Under the pieces are notes generated by a model, which was given only the letters and a program-made list of their open reading frames with translations, did not search any database and was not told where the DNA came from. Positions 9,919 to 22,033 of a stretch of DNA of 64,000 bases are shown in pieces. A program made the position numbers and the translations under genes. Source of the DNA: Phlebopus portentosus (taxonomy: Eukaryota; Basidiomycota; Agaricomycetes; Boletales; Boletinellaceae); contig JAYXKI010000011.1 in the NCBI GenBank assembly GCA_037892935.1, positions 1,550,001 to 1,614,000 of the forward strand, written 5' to 3'. Position 1 is the first letter of the stretch. Every line of letters begins with the position of its first letter.

Positions 9919-12900
9919 CTACAAGTCCTTGATTGTCCTTATTGCTCTAATTCTTTCCTTCTTTGGTTTTGGGAGCCATTGCTTCAACCATTGGTCCAAG
10001 GTTGCTGGTTTCGGTTTGCTTGGGTATTTCATATGGAAGTCTCTAATTGCTTCAGCTGATCCTGCTAAGTCATCACTCCATATTTTCCAAGTATTATCTG
10101 CATCACTATATCCTGTCCATTTGATTAGGTACTTGTAGGTTTCTCTTGATTTCTTGACATCGAGTATGTTTTCCACTTCAAATTGTAACTCATCTCCTAT
10201 TACAATTGGGTCTGGGTTGGTCGGAATCTGCCTTTTGGGATATTCTTTTTCTTTGTATGGGATTAATAATCCTGCATAGAATACTGGATATATTTGCATT
10301 CCTTTTGGCAGTTCGAGTTCATAATTGAGTTCGCCATATTTCTTTATTATCTTGTACGGCCCTAGGTTGCATGCTGCAAGCTTCCTTGTTGGCGTTAATA
10401 AGTCTATATTCTTTGCATCTACTAAGACTTTATCTCCAATTTCGAATTCTGGTTTCTTTCCTTGATGCTTATCTTCGTATCTTTTCATCTGTTCTTGAGC
10501 TTGTTCTATTGCTTTTCTAGCTGTTTCTTGTGCTGCTTGCTGTTTCTGTATGTATTCCATAGCTCCTTCAGTATTCGACTTGGTCATTATGAACTCCATT
10601 CGTGGGTGCCGTCCATAGATCAAATAGAATGGTGACTGTTTTGTTGTACTATGCCGCTTGTTATTGTACGCAAATTGTGCCAGTCGTAAGTATTGGTCCC
10701 AGTTCGTTTGTTGATAATTAACATAATACCTTAGGTACTGATCAAGTTCCTGATTAACTCGTTCAGACTGCCCATCAGTCTGAGGATGGTATGCCATGCT
10801 TAATGCTGGCGTAATTCCTATCATCTGGTAGATAGCTAAGGTAAACTTACTGGTAAATTGCGGACCTCGGTCCGTAGTGATCTTTTTGGGCATCCCATGT
10901 ACCACATATATTTCATTTACAAACAGTCTTGCTGTTTCTTGGGAGTCTGTTGTTTCTTTGCATAGAATGAAGGTCGCATATTTTGAAAATCTGTCCACTA
11001 CTGTTAATATTGCATTATATCCCGAATCAGTCATGGGTACCCCTGTAATAAAATCCGCTGTAATGTGTTCCCATGGTTGTTCTGGTATTTCGAGTGGTTG
11101 TAGTGGAGGTTGTGTTTTTCCTCTTCTCACCTTTGTCCTTTGGCATTTGTCGCAGGATTGTACATATTCTGTAATCCATTGTTCCATTTTTGGCCAATAA
11201 TAATCCCTTTTGATTAGGTCGATTGTTACGTCTGGTCCTGGATGTCCTGCACTTGATGAATCGTGGTGGATTCTTACAATATCCTCTTTTAAACTATTGA
11301 TTGGTGGTACTATTATTTTCCCTTTATAGTAATAGTAGTTGCCACTTTTCTCATAGTGTTCTCCTTCAATTTCTATCCCTTCTTTGCGATATCCTTCTTT
11401 TATCTGATCCATGATAGTATTTTTTATTAGTTCTATCGTTCTGGTATTCCTTCCAATGAACACTTCTTCGGGTAATACTACTACGTCTTTGTTGTCTTCT
11501 TCTGTTAGTTCATAATCTGATCGTCTGGACAAGGCATCTGCTCTACTGTTTGCTCTTCCTGGTCGATATTCTATCTTGAAATTATATCGGCTTAGCTCAG
11601 TTGCCCACCTTGCTTGTCTTCGATTTAGTTTCCTTGCTGTCATGAACATTCTCAAGTTTGCTTGATCAGATATTACCCTTATTTCGTGTTTTGCTCCTTC
11701 TAAATGGTGTCTCCAGACTTCAAATGCCTTAATTATAGCATATAACTCCTTATCTCCTACTGAATAATTTCGTTCTGTCACAGTGAACATTCCTGACCAA
11801 TATGCTATTGGGTAAAGTTTTCCGTCTTCCCCTTCTTGTGATAGAACTGCTCCCATTGCTACATCAGATGCATCAGTTTCTATTATAAACTGTTTCTCAT
11901 AATCAGGTTGTACTAGTATTGGTCCTGTGGTAAATGCTTCTTTTAATTTCTTGAAGGCTTCTTGTTGCTTTTCTCCCCATGTAAACATCTTTTTCTTTGA
12001 TTGCAGGCTTGTTAGGGGTTGTACTATGGCCGAGTAATCTTTAATGAATTTCCTGTAAAAATTCGTGAATCCAATGAAGCGTCTGATGTCTCGTTTACTC
12101 GTTGAATCTGGCCATTCTTGTATTGCCTTAACTTTATATGGATCTATCTTTAGTCCTTCGTCATTTACCAAAAATCCTAAATAATCTAATTCTCTCTTGT
12201 TGAAATAGCATTTTTCTGGTTTTAAATAGAAATCTGCTTCTCGCAGTTTTTGCATAACTCTCTTCGTTAGCATCAGTAATTCTCCTTCTGTTTGGGCATA
12301 GATAATGATGTTGTCTAAGTATATTACTACTCCAGCTCCTATCATGTCCTCAAATAGCTCATTCATTGCTCGCTGAAAGATGGCAGGGGAGTTCATCATT
12401 CCAAATTGCATGACTGATGGCTCAAATACTCCTTGATGTGTTCGGAAGGCGGCTTTCCATTCATCTCCTCTTGCAATTCTGATGTTGTTGTATCCTGCTC
12501 TCATATCTAGAGTGGTAAAGATTTTAGCTTTCGCTAGTCCATCCGGTAATGTATACATTATTGGTATGGGGAAAGGATCTACTTTGCATATCTTGTTTAC
12601 CTCTCGGTAATCTATTACCATTCTTGCTCCTGCATCTTTCTTTCCCACAAAGAATACTGGGGCTGCTATTTGTGATCTTGATCGTTGTATCCATCCTTTA
12701 TCCAGGTTTTCCTTAATGAATTCTTTTACCGCTTCTTGTTCTAATTGTGTTAGTGAATAGATTGCTTGTTTCTTTGGCAATTCAACTCCTTCTTTAAACT
12801 CTATTTTCATATCCCATTGGGTATGTTTGGGTAGTCTCTTTGCCTGTTCTGTGCTGAATCTATCTTCAAACTCCCACAGTTCTCGCAGTACTAATTCTTT

Positions 12901-14460
12901 CCATTCCTTATTTCTAGTATCAGTCCTTCCTTCTTTAGCTGCTTTCTCTTGGGAGTACTTTTGTGCTATACTGCTATATTTGGTTAATTTCTTGCGTGCT
13001 TTCATATCTTCTTCTGATTCTGGCATTACTGCACTAACTTCCTTACTGCGGGAATTTCTTTCCTTATTGGGGTGCGACACTTTTTCCAGTGGAAAAAGCG
13101 GATCAGTTTTTATTCCCACGTTAGATTTACTTCTTACCGAGTTTCTTTTACCCTTCTTCTCGGTATATGCTTGATTTATTGACCGCTTGAATCTCTCATT
13201 TGGGTGACAGCTGCTCCCACTGAGTTCTTCGACAAACAGACTCTGTCGAAATATGTTGCCTTGATCTTGCTGTCTGGACGACCCTGATGGGAACAATGTG
13301 TTAGGATCCACTCTTGGCGATTGATATCCTGCTGTTCCAACTCGCTTTGGTATTTGTTTTTGACTTCCCTCGCTTCCTCCTGATGTAGATTGTATTATTG
13401 AGGGTGGCATTACTGGCATGAGTTGTTCATCTCTCCGATGGTATTTTCCTCCATCTATTCCATAGAATATTTGATTTGGCACCTTCTTGGTCATTTTATT
13501 GAAACTTGTTGCTGTTTCAAAGTCTTGTTTGAACCTTGCCTCCATTGCTTCTGTAGCATTGTCCAGATTTACGCTTGTACTTACCTTATAGACTTTATTC
13601 CATGCCGTGAACGTTCTTTTTGATAGTTCTTGCATAGTCTGTTCTAGAGCTGGAGGAGTTGGTTGTCTGGGCGGTGCTATGGGTGGTGTCGGTTGTGGAG
13701 GAGTTGGTGGTCTTGGTGATGCCATAGCTTGTACTGGTGCTGGGGGTGTTGGTGCTCGTGGTACTATAATTGGTGCTATCAGGGGTTTGGTCTTTTGACT
13801 TACCACAGTACTGCTTTTACCCTTGCTCTGTGATATAGTAGATGGGAATAGTATATTTATTTCATCTTCCTCTTTATCTGAATCAGAATCGATACAGCTT
13901 TGCGAGTAGTCCCATTATGTTTGTTGCTCTATTTTTCTTCTTCCTTTCTTCTTATTCCTGTATCGTCTATAGTTCCGATTTAGATATTGCGTACCTTCAA
14001 TCTGTGCTTTCCCATATTGGGTACTGATTTGTCCTGTTTGAAAATTAATGTTGGGTTTGTATCGAGTTATCCAATCATGTCCTAGTATAAACCGATCATT
14101 GTTAGTCTGCAACACTGCAATTTCCATATTTCCTGTGCTTACTCCTGTATCTACCCAAGCCCGTGCACTCTCTTTCCATCCACCAGCTGTTGTTGATCCA
14201 TCTGCATTTACTATACTTGCATTCCCCTGTCTAGGTACTGTTTTTAGTCCTAATTGTTTGACTGTGTTAGGACTAATTGTAGTGATTCCTGATCCAGAAT
14301 CTATTAATGCAATTATTGGAATGCGCCTCTTTTCCCCTTGAGTAAGATAGATCTTCAATTTTGGTTGGTTGGAACTAGGGTGTACTGTCGTCCATTGGTG
14401 TGACACTTGTGGATTAATAGAAGTATTATTTTTATTATTCTTCTTTTCCTCTGAATCCAC
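9919..14460 (-). pseudogene. pol: Protease-RT-RNase H-integrase-chromodomain polyprotein of element A
   Basis: One reading frame of about 1514 codons broken only by TAA at 13915-13917 (CAA expected). The aspartic protease has IALIDSGSGITTIS. After a Pro-rich linker, numbering from 13806, come RT (about 380-560), RNase H with TDASDVAMGA, the integrase zinc domain (HH...CDKC, about 848-890) and the D-D-E core (TADF, TTDRGPQF, GQSERVNQ at about 914, 981 and 1017). A C-terminal chromodomain (about 1200-1250; EVENILD...YLIKWTGY) targets integration to modified chromatin in chromoviruses. The RT motif is YLDN: the second catalytic Asp has become Asn at 12310-12312, a G-to-A change that should abolish polymerisation. 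The frame is -1 relative to gag and remains open upstream to the gag stop. Confidence 0.93.
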
Positions 14461-14495
14461 TTCATCTCCACTCTCATCTGCCGATATTCTGAGAG

Positions 14496-14512
14496 TGGCT
14501 CTTAAAAATCCT
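14496..14512 (-). promoter_or_regulatory. Probable -1 frameshift site between gag and pol (element A)
   Basis: The gag frame ends GAT TTT TAA (stop 14502-14504). In the -1 frame the same bases read GGA TTT TTA AGA and continue open into the protease ORF. A Phe tRNA could slip back one base on the T run next to the stop codon. Ty3/gypsy elements commonly use a frameshift to make Gag-Pol; no downstream stem was verified. Confidence 0.45.
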
Positions 14513-15425
14513 CAGGTTGGCGTTGAGCTTCACTTTGATCTGCGCCTTGCTCACTGAGACCTTCTTCATCTTCTTCTTCATTGATGTCTAATTCTCGGCG
14601 CTTAAACCTTGACCCTTTCGCTCTTCCTCGGGTTTTCCCTTGATTTCTTCCCGAAGGTCTACTTGTCTGTTTTCTACAGTCTCTAGCAAAATGTCCTAGT
14701 GTGCCACAATTGTAACACTTGATGGATCCTTTATTAACACTTCCTTGTGGTTTCTTAACTCGTCTGACATCTACTTCCATCAGTGTATAGTCTGGTACAA
14801 ATGATGGCTTTGCATTTGCTCCATATTGTGGCAAATGCACTCCATGTATTGTTCTCGAAAATGCTAAGCCTGCTTCGCTATCTTTCGCATTTCTCATCCA
14901 TGTCTCCAGGTCCCATGCCTGGCTCCCTGGTTGGGCTGTTAATCTTGCTAGGATTGTGTCTCACAATCCTGATTTATACATTGACTTTCGCACTACTGTG
15001 TTGTAGTCTGGTGGGAGGTATGCTGATATTCGGTCAAATTCCATATTATAATCTAATATAGATGCTCTCCCTTGTCGGATGTTATATATTTTCTTTACCG
15101 CATCTTCTGTTACATCATAATGCTTTCCATGTTGAGCTCTTAGGAATCCTTTAAAGGCTTCATAATTTGGCCAGGCACCTGCTGCGGTTCCCACTAATCC
15201 TGCTACACCACGACTTTGAACATGTGGCGCTATCCACACTGATGCATTTCCTTTTAAACATTGACATACCACTTTTGTTTTATCTGCATCTCCTGTGATA
15301 TTATTCGCATCAAACCGCAAGTCCATTTGTGTGAGGAATGCTTCAACATCTTCTTTACTTGTTCCTTTAAATGTTGGCGCCTTAATAATATTCCCAATTG
15401 GGTTCGGATTTGGATTTGCTGCCAT
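14502..15425 (-). pseudogene. gag: Gag of element A (one nonsense codon)
   Basis: A capsid-nucleocapsid protein of about 307 codons. The first ATG is at 15425 (MAANPNPNPIGN). The retrotransposon-type capsid region spans about residues 15-200. A CCHC zinc knuckle (CYNCGTLGHFARDC) lies near the C-terminus, followed by a basic then acidic tail. TGA at 14961-14963 interrupts it after residue 154 (DTILARL continues in frame), best explained by CGA to TGA. Confidence 0.9.
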
Positions 15426-15512
15426 ATTATTATATTATTACAGAGGTCTCGAAAAGGTCTTCTATCTGTTCTAATAGTTCCTGACTACTAAACCCGTTTA
15501 TTCTTGGTGTCC

Positions 15513-16990
15513 CTAATCCGACTCCGAGATGGAGGAGGTTGGGCTATCGGAATTATTAGAGGATAACTCAAATGTATTAACTTGAGTGCTTACCTCTATT
15601 GTCTCTGGGTTAGTATTTCCCTGATCAGGTTCTCCGAGTTCTCCTGAAGCCTCTGAAGCCGGTCTGAGTGGTAGTGTCAAATCGTTTATGACTGGGATAT
15701 TCTGTCTTGGGCTACCTACTACGCTTTCTTCGTCTGTATCTGACTCTGGCGGAGAATCCGGATGTCGACTATGGTTCCCTGAGTAATCGTTAAACAGGGT
15801 CGTCATTGGTGGAATGCTCGATGAAGCTGATCTATAGCTTGATGAGCTACTTTCTGATTCTGAAGAGTGTGGAGGGTGTGGGTACCTGTCTGCGCTATAC
15901 CCGCTTGGTGCTCCTCCTGTTCGTCTTCCTCTCTGCTGCCTGATCCTTGGCCCTGGTATTCTTGCTACAACTTCTGACAGCTGTTCAAGGGTATCTTCGA
16001 TGTGTGTTAACGCCCTCGCAATTTCTTCGCTGTTTTCTTCTGCTGTTTCTACTCTCGCTCTGAGACTGTCGTATGCAGTGGCTTGTACCCTAAAATGGCT
16101 AATGATTTGGTCCACTCTCTCTCTGTCTCGTTCGTCTGCCGCTTCGTTACCCCTTCTGACTTCCTCGTCCACATGCAATGTTGTTCTCACGATTTGGTTG
16201 AGAAACGCACATTCAATTTCCTGGATCTGGTCCTGCTTCTGCCGATATTCCTTGATTGCGTCCCTGAGCTTGGTGATTGCCTCGATTCCCTCCTTGAAAC
16301 CTTCCTGTAACCGTTCCGTCCTCTCGTATATGTACCAGGCAAGTTTTCCAATAGTGTCCCCGCTAGGATCTGTTGAAACTAAGCTTCGTCCGAAGGCAAT
16401 GAGTATTCCGGTGGCAATGCAAAAGAACCAAGTGCAAATCATCGCGTAATCCACTAAACACTTGATTAGTATTCTTTTCAGTTTCTATAAAATTTTAGTA
16501 CCTTACTTTTAATTTCCAGTAGTCTCCTTTAATCAAGTAAGTAAGAGCTTGATGTAAACAATTCTTGTGTTGGAATGTCCCGTAAATCGCGTATCGGTAC
16601 TTGGTGATGCACTTCCCAAACTCTTCGTCAGTTACTGGGGTGCTACTATGAATTGGATGTGCGGGAATTAGGTGTCCTGTTTCCAAAAGGAATTGTTGTA
16701 CTTCAGTCACGACTTTGATTATCTCTTGGGCCACTGCGACGTACTGGTCAAAATACTGAAAGAATGCTAAGTCAATGATGTCAAGAATCTTACTACTTTT
16801 GTTCCTAGTAGTATTGGTAGATACTTCTTGTTCCGCGTGTAAAGTGGTTAATTCGTCGATAACTATGATGTGGAAGTTTAAACTTTCTTTAAACTGCTCA
16901 CGTCGTTCTTGTAAATCCAGTTTGTTAGTTAGGTTGACCCCCTGAAGAACCAGAGCTACTAACCAATAGTAGATCGGATTGGCTAGAGGT
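15513..16990 (-). CDS. Pre-gag ORF of element A: membrane segments plus coiled coil
   Basis: Two open stretches lie ahead of gag and appear joined by an intron. The first (about 16990-16507) starts with a hydrophobic segment (PIYYWLVALVLQGV) and is helical. A predicted intron (donor GTAAGG at about 16506, acceptor AAG near 16461; about 46 nt, with TACTAAT just before) puts it in frame with the second part. That part begins DYAMICTWFFCIATGILIAF, a clear membrane segment, with its own ATG at 16442. A long Glu/Arg-rich coiled coil follows (about residues 35-160), then a disordered Ser/Pro-rich tail ending at 15513. No stop breaks it. Family B has a similar layout at the same place. I recognise no domain; membrane attachment is an inference from hydropathy. 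Confidence 0.6.
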
Positions 16991-17018
16991 GCGTATCAGG
17001 TTTGGAGTTCAATTCAAA

Positions 17019-18523
17019 TGTTAGAATCAGAGTAAGAAGAGTAATATATGGCTTACTGCTGAAGCAAGTGTCTCACACTGCTGATTGATAAGCGATGTCA
17101 AAGAATCAGGCAAAGACAAGTATCAGACTAGTGTTTATATGAGAGAAAGCTCCAACTCGCTTGAGGGGCGTTTGAAGAGATGAATTGAACTGCTACTCAG
17201 GATGGCTCGTTTGGCCTCCTTTTATACTCTACAGGTGTGGCTATACTAGGCTACTACTATAACTATCTACCTCAGTCTTTTTACTGACCATGTATACCTT
17301 CCAGCACCTTCTACAAGGTGCTCCACTTGCTCCACCCTTTCCTTGTCAATTCCGTACATTCCTTGTCAATTCCGATCGTACTGTATGTTCTAGTTCGTTC
17401 TACTAGTTTCTTGCTGTGTACTTCAATGTCTGAGCTCTACTGTTATAGTCTAATGACACTAGCACTCTCTAGTGCATACTTACTATCCTCAGCTACTCTG
17501 CTGGTGCCTGTACTGGTTCTGAGCTCCACTGGTTTATTCTCTACTGTTCTATGGCCTTCTCTCCTTGGAGTTAGGACTTATGTTCTTCTTCCGGCTCGGA
17601 TGGCTGACTGATGCTGCTACTTTGCCTGAGCTAGTTGTAAAAGCTTTCCTCTCGTCTACTACTCCTATGTATGCGTACACATCGCTTCCCTTCTTATCGC
17701 CTTCCTGATTAGATTAACTTTCCTTATCAGTGATTGTTGATCTCCATGGCTTCCGAGGTTCGGTGCCTGTGGGGTACTACATCTTCTTCTGGAAGTCCTG
17801 GGGTTTTTCCCACCGGCGTTCTATCATCTACCGGAAAGCTTCTCTTGTGGAGATATGTCGTCATTCTTGTGAACCCTTCTTCCGGTGGCATTGGAATCTT
17901 AATTGGACCAATCACGAACTTGATCCTGTGTTCCATTGATATCTCTGTGACTCGTTCGTCCATTACTGATACTCCTTCTGTATCAATGAGTCTAATGAAT
18001 TCCTTAACTCTAGTTATTGTATTTTCTGCTATACGCCGTACTATTTCATTAGCTCCCCTTCTGTATGGTATGTCAATATTAATATGAATAAATTGACATT
18101 CTTCTTTATGCTTCCGCTTTGGGAATTTAATCTGTACTCCTGCGTTCATTAGATAGTCTCGTTCATCATGTGAGAATACTGCTACCATATATTCAAATGT
18201 CACATAATTTGTATTAGGCTGTTGTATGCCCTCTTGAGTAACGTATCCTGGAAATACTCTATGTGTCCCTCGTATGTCGAAGTTCATTGCTAATACTTCT
18301 GTCATCAAGAGTGATGAGATTATTGTACAATAAATGTCCCATCCTATCTGCTGTGCTTATTTGCATTTCTCGCAGTCGTCCTTGACTTCTGGCCATTGAC
18401 TGGCCCGTCCTTGGTTAACTATTCTCTTTAATGTGGTTTCCAGCGTTCTCGCTTGTCGTGTGAACATCTTGGTTATATGCTGTCACGTGCACGCTATATT
18501 GCTGACTAAAGCAATTTCTAACA
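17019..18523 (-). repeat. 5' LTR of element A
   Basis: 1505 bp, same length as the 3' LTR, with 10 transitions between them. The minus-strand TATAAAA at 17220-17226 should drive transcription of the element leftward. The internal sequence just after it has no TGG-type primer site, but contains TTTGAATTGAACTCC, which resembles the complement of a tRNA T-arm. Confidence 0.93.
17727..18467 (-). pseudogene. LTR-encoded CxxC ORF, 5' LTR copy
   Basis: Same ORF as 7624-8331, with the ATG at 18467. Here codon CAA after CEKCK has become TAA (18357-18359), so the frame is broken near residue 37. At the other end this copy keeps the ancestral CGA and reads 15 codons further, to 17727. The two LTR copies are thus broken by different C-to-T changes, implying that the ORF was intact at insertion. 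Confidence 0.6.
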
Positions 18524-18528
18524 TTAAC

Positions 18529-18767
18529 AATCTTATAAATACTAAGATTTTGAGACACTCATTGCATGATCAATGCACAATCGACATATGATCAGAGTGC
18601 AATTGGTATATGATCAGAGCACAATCAATGCACTATTAGAGTACAACCATTGCATGCTAGTTGCACAGTAAGTGGAGTCAGAGATAAGATATTATACTTT
18701 ATGTCACTAATCTTTAGTCCCTACAAACTAGTAACTGAGAGACAATGCTAGCATTTATACTAGGTTA
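18529..18767. other. AT-rich spacer with short direct repeats
   Basis: Holds several near-repeats of GCACAATCAATGCA and ATATGATCAGAG between element A and the Tc1/mariner element. No gene seen. Confidence 0.4.
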
Positions 18768-18769
18768 TA

Positions 18770-20094
18770 CAGCTGGGTGATAAAAGTAATAGCCATTGTC
18801 ACAAAAAACATATGCCATATCGCCCATACCCTCGCTTTGCTTGCCTCCTCCATCTCGCAGACGACCCACGACCCTCCCCAAATGTTTGATGCGTGTCCAA
18901 AGAGGTCCCAGCTTGCATCGCCAGTCAAGAACCACATTGTTGGTGCCATGATTGGTGGCCAAAATACTATGCAAGTGTCAAGAACATTTGGAGTGCCTCA
19001 GAGAACTGTGCGCCATATCTTTGCTTGCTTCGAGACGACTGGTACAACAAAAAACAAGCCCCAATCTGGATGTCCACACCTACTTGACGATCATGCATGC
19101 CGCCTCCTGAGACATACTGCCCAAAAGAACCGCTTTGCACTATACAAAATCCTTGCAAAACAGCTGCATACCAAAATCAGTCCTCATACCATTAAACGTG
19201 AGCTGGAGGCCATGGATCTTAAGCGTAGGAAGGTCAGATGTGCTCCATACATTATCAAGGTCAACCGGGTGCAGAGGCTAGCACGTGCAAAACAGCTGGC
19301 AAAGATAACGATGAAGGAATTGAAGTCGGTCATCTTCTCAGATGAGTGCTATGTATACCTCGGCTCACACCCGGGTGCTGTTTACTGTACTCGAAGTCCT
19401 GATGAAGTCTGGCATGAAGATTGCATTATTCTGACCTTCACCAAGTCTCCTGTGCATGTTATGGTGTGGGGGTGCATTATGTACAACAGGAAGGGCCCTC
19501 TCATTGTACTCGACTATCCAGGTGGAAAGGGTGGTGGAATGACTGTGAAGCATTACATTGAGCAGGTTTTAGATAGGTGTTTGTTGGATTTTTACAAGCA
19601 GGTTCGATGACGCAATTGGTCTGTTACATTTCAGCAGGACAATGCACGCTGTCATACTGTGAAGTCGACACAATAGTGGTTTGAACAACACAGCATTTCA
19701 AGGTTTCCACATCCACCCTCTTCACCCGACATCAGCACAATTAAACTATGCTGGCTGGACCTGAAATGGAATATATGGGCTCGTCGACATCCTCCAACAT
19801 CACTTGGGGAGCTTAAGGCGGCTGTATTGGAGGCATGGGAGCAGATACTAATAAAGAAGATAAATAATTATATTTTGTCTATACCTCACTGTGCACAGGC
19901 AGTAATTAATTCAAAAGGAGGACCTACAAGATACTAATGCTTTGATAGCTAACAGTAAATATAGATTAATGTATATACAAAAAATCTAGTCATAATTTTT
20001 TGTTTTGCATTGTCGAGAGGCAAATGAAGTTGGATGCTTGTGTCATGCGAGCATGTGAAATGTGACAGTGGCTGTTACTTTTGTCACCCAGCTG
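18770..20094 (+). mobile_element. Tc1/mariner-type transposon
   Basis: A 1325-bp element with 33-bp terminal inverted repeats (18770-18802 and 20062-20094; ends CAGCTGGGTGA) that differ at only three positions, each side flanked by the TA target duplication (18768-18769 and 20095-20096). It encodes one transposase, now broken, so it is non-autonomous. Confidence 0.93.
18882..19937 (+). pseudogene. Tc1/mariner transposase, inactivated
   Basis: The first ATG at 18882 (MFDACPKRSQ) gives about 351 codons to TAA at 19935-19937. A helix-turn-helix region (about 15-110) precedes the DDE/D core. The first Asp is in IFSDEC and the second in FQQDNARCHT. The third position sits in SPDISTIKLCW, where most relatives have SPDxNPIE; the acidic residue is Lys here, a G-to-A type change. 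TGA at 19608-19610 (from CGA) and a TAG about 25 codons later (from CAG) interrupt the frame, and the first stop removes two of the three catalytic residues. Confidence 0.9.
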
Positions 20095-20096
20095 TA

Positions 20097-20409
20097 TTGT
20101 ATTGATCTGTCATAATATTTTACTCATGTATTGTCTCTTCAACTATTAGTCAAACCCTATGTTTGTGGATAGAATATGACCAGCTTGTGATCTAAAGCAC
20201 TCATATTGGCAATGTTATTCTTTTGTAAAGGGAAATAGTTTCTGAAACTGATTCCTAACTTGACAAAGCCGATAGTTCAGAACAACCCGAGGTCCTAAAC
20301 TGGGGCCATAGTGATTATGGGCATATTCTACTATATATTCAGAAGGAGCATCTAAAGCTGGTCCTGCATATAAAAGATCAAAGAGTGATAAGGGTGAAGA
20401 GCTCAAGAT
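20097..20409. other. Spacer before the family-B 3' LTR
   Basis: No gene recognised. A purine-rich stretch (AAGAGTGATAAGGGTGAAGAG) lies near 20380-20402, just outside the LTR. Confidence 0.4.
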
Positions 20410-22021
20410 TGTTAGGACCAGCATTTTCAGACAAGGTAGGTAGTCCGAGTGTACCAGAACAAGTCCCTACTTCCTCCTTCTAATAATGTATAATTGGAGA
20501 GTAGAGTAGCAAAGGTTAGATGTACTACTAAGAAGTGAGCTATAGGCTCAAGCTTAACCTAGCAGTAGAGCAGAGGTTCAATCAAAGGGGTATATTTATG
20601 ATTGAGAGTACAAAATAATTTTGCTGAGAGACAACACCCCACTCAGCTGGCACTATAAATAAACTTTCTACTGAATACTATCGACTACCAAATACTACCG
20701 ACTATGCCTTGCCATTGGTCAGAACAACTTGTTTTAGCAGGTGTCACCACCACTGCCTACCACCTGTATTGCCACCAAGTCCTAGCACCTAGTGTTACCA
20801 CCACTTCAAGGGACTGGTGGTACCACCAGCTACTTTCTTCTCTATTAGGCTAGCTTCTATTTACCTCCATTACTCCAAAGCTTCTTCTGTGCTTCTTCCA
20901 ATCTATTCCTATCACATGTTAATCCTGTCTGCAAATCCTCCCATGAGAGACTTCTTTCATGAGCTGAGATCTCGCTTCTCTGACACTCTATTTTCTCAAC
21001 TGAGCTTCTGCTGCTAGTCTTCCATCATGGGGCTGACTGTGATCTTAGGGTTTGGAATCAGCAGTCCCTGCCAATCTTCTGAGGTTAATCTCAGCGGCTG
21101 TGTAAACTTGGCAGTTACCCTTCTGTGCCATGCTGCTATACTGATATTAGAGTACTGTAGTCCAGTGCCCATCATTAACCTAAACCATTATCCCAGGTGA
21201 TTTGTTCTGCACTATTCATCTACTGTGATAACCCCTTCTTCCAATTATTCCTACACTTCTAGCATCTGATCTATCACTTTTTCTATAAGACTTTCAGCGT
21301 CCGATGACAGCCTGTAATACACTGGCCAGTCGACTTCTACTGCAGTGTTTTGACACAAGGTCTAGTGACGATGCCGATTGATCCAAGCTCTCACACAGAC
21401 CTTCAATGTATAGATATCCCTATCACCAAGCCATATGGATACTTTGTGATCATATAAACTCATTCTGCGGTTCAGTAATAGTTGGTCAAATATTTGTTCT
21501 GAGGGTCCGGGCTTATGTTGAATCTTGGCATTGGCTGCTTTCCTTGTTACTAAGCACTCCATAAAGTTCTTGAGGAGCCACTCCGAAAGAACCCAACTCC
21601 TTTGGTATGCCAAATAGCAGTTTGTACACACCAGGCTTTCATGAACAAAGTGTCTAGTTGCACCACATCGATAGCATCTCTTCTGCAGGAGCTCTATGTA
21701 TCTTGCAATGTTCCAGTCTTCTATCTGTATGCAGCTTTGTTCTGATAGAGGAGTATGTCCAATGTGCATTCTAGATAGTCCTTCTTGCAAATTGTATGGG
21801 TCCTCTCTCTCATCATGTTCATCTTCATAATATCGTTGACTAGGTTTCTCTGGAACGTCTTCAGCAGCTACCTTCCCAGGTACTTACTGTGTTAGTGGGC
21901 AAGAATCACCTCCACTATTCTGTCTCTGAAGTCTTTTGAAATGCTCTTGATTAGACTGCATAATTTAGTGTGTAAAGTGTCTGATTCTACATCGCATCAA
22001 GTATCTACAATTTTCATAACA
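20410..22021 (-). repeat. LTR of family B, copy 2 (3' LTR)
   Basis: 1612 bp with TGTTAGG...CATAACA ends. A polypurine tract borders its right side, showing that it is the 3' LTR of a minus-strand element. The U3 part holds the ORF at 21362-21961. An AT-rich TATA-like box lies near 20652-20660, about 240 bp from the LTR's minus-strand 3' end. Confidence 0.8.
21362..21961 (-). pseudogene. LTR-borne CxxC ORF, better-preserved copy (family B)
   Basis: From an ATG 60 nt inside the LTR the frame runs about 199 codons, with one TAA (from CAA) about 26 codons in. An acidic segment is followed by a zinc-ribbon-like pattern (CYRCGATRHFVHE...VCTNC) and a helical C-terminal half containing AKIQHKPGPSEQIFDQLL and IWLGDRDIYTL. 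Compared by eye with element A's LTR ORF, the order CxxC, Ala/Gln, Trp, Leu-Leu, IQ-x-P, Phe-Asp/Glu is shared. Function unknown; zinc binding is inferred from the cysteines. Confidence 0.55.
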
Positions 22022-22033
22022 TTCCTCCCCTTC
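22022..22033 (-). other. Polypurine tract of family-B copy 2
   Basis: Minus-strand GAAGGGGAGGAA lies immediately before the LTR's TGTTATG, the standard priming position for plus-strand DNA synthesis. Confidence 0.75.

Larger units (their letters stand above)
6883..18523 (-). mobile_element. Complete Ty3/gypsy chromovirus A with accessory ORFs
   Basis: An 11,641-bp element with two 1505-bp LTRs (TGTTAGAATC...TTTCTAACA on the plus strand) and a perfect 5-bp target duplication TTAAC (6878-6882 and 18524-18528). Minus-strand order: 5' LTR, pre-gag membrane/coiled-coil ORF, gag, protease-RT-RNase H-integrase-chromodomain, post-pol membrane ORF, polypurine tract, 3' LTR. The LTRs differ at 10 positions that I counted, all transitions (about 99.3% identity), so insertion is recent. 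The copy is nevertheless inactive: gag has a TGA, pro-pol a TAA, and the RT catalytic motif reads YLDN instead of YLDD. No clear TGG-starting primer site follows the 5' LTR. Confidence 0.93.

Noticed and set aside
12827..13798. Plus-strand ORFs opposite pol of element A
   Set aside because: Antisense shadows of a clearly conserved polyprotein, with biased composition.
16995..17018. Primer-binding site of element A
   Set aside because: No TGG-starting tRNA complement follows the 5' LTR; only a T-arm-like complement is seen, too weak to call.
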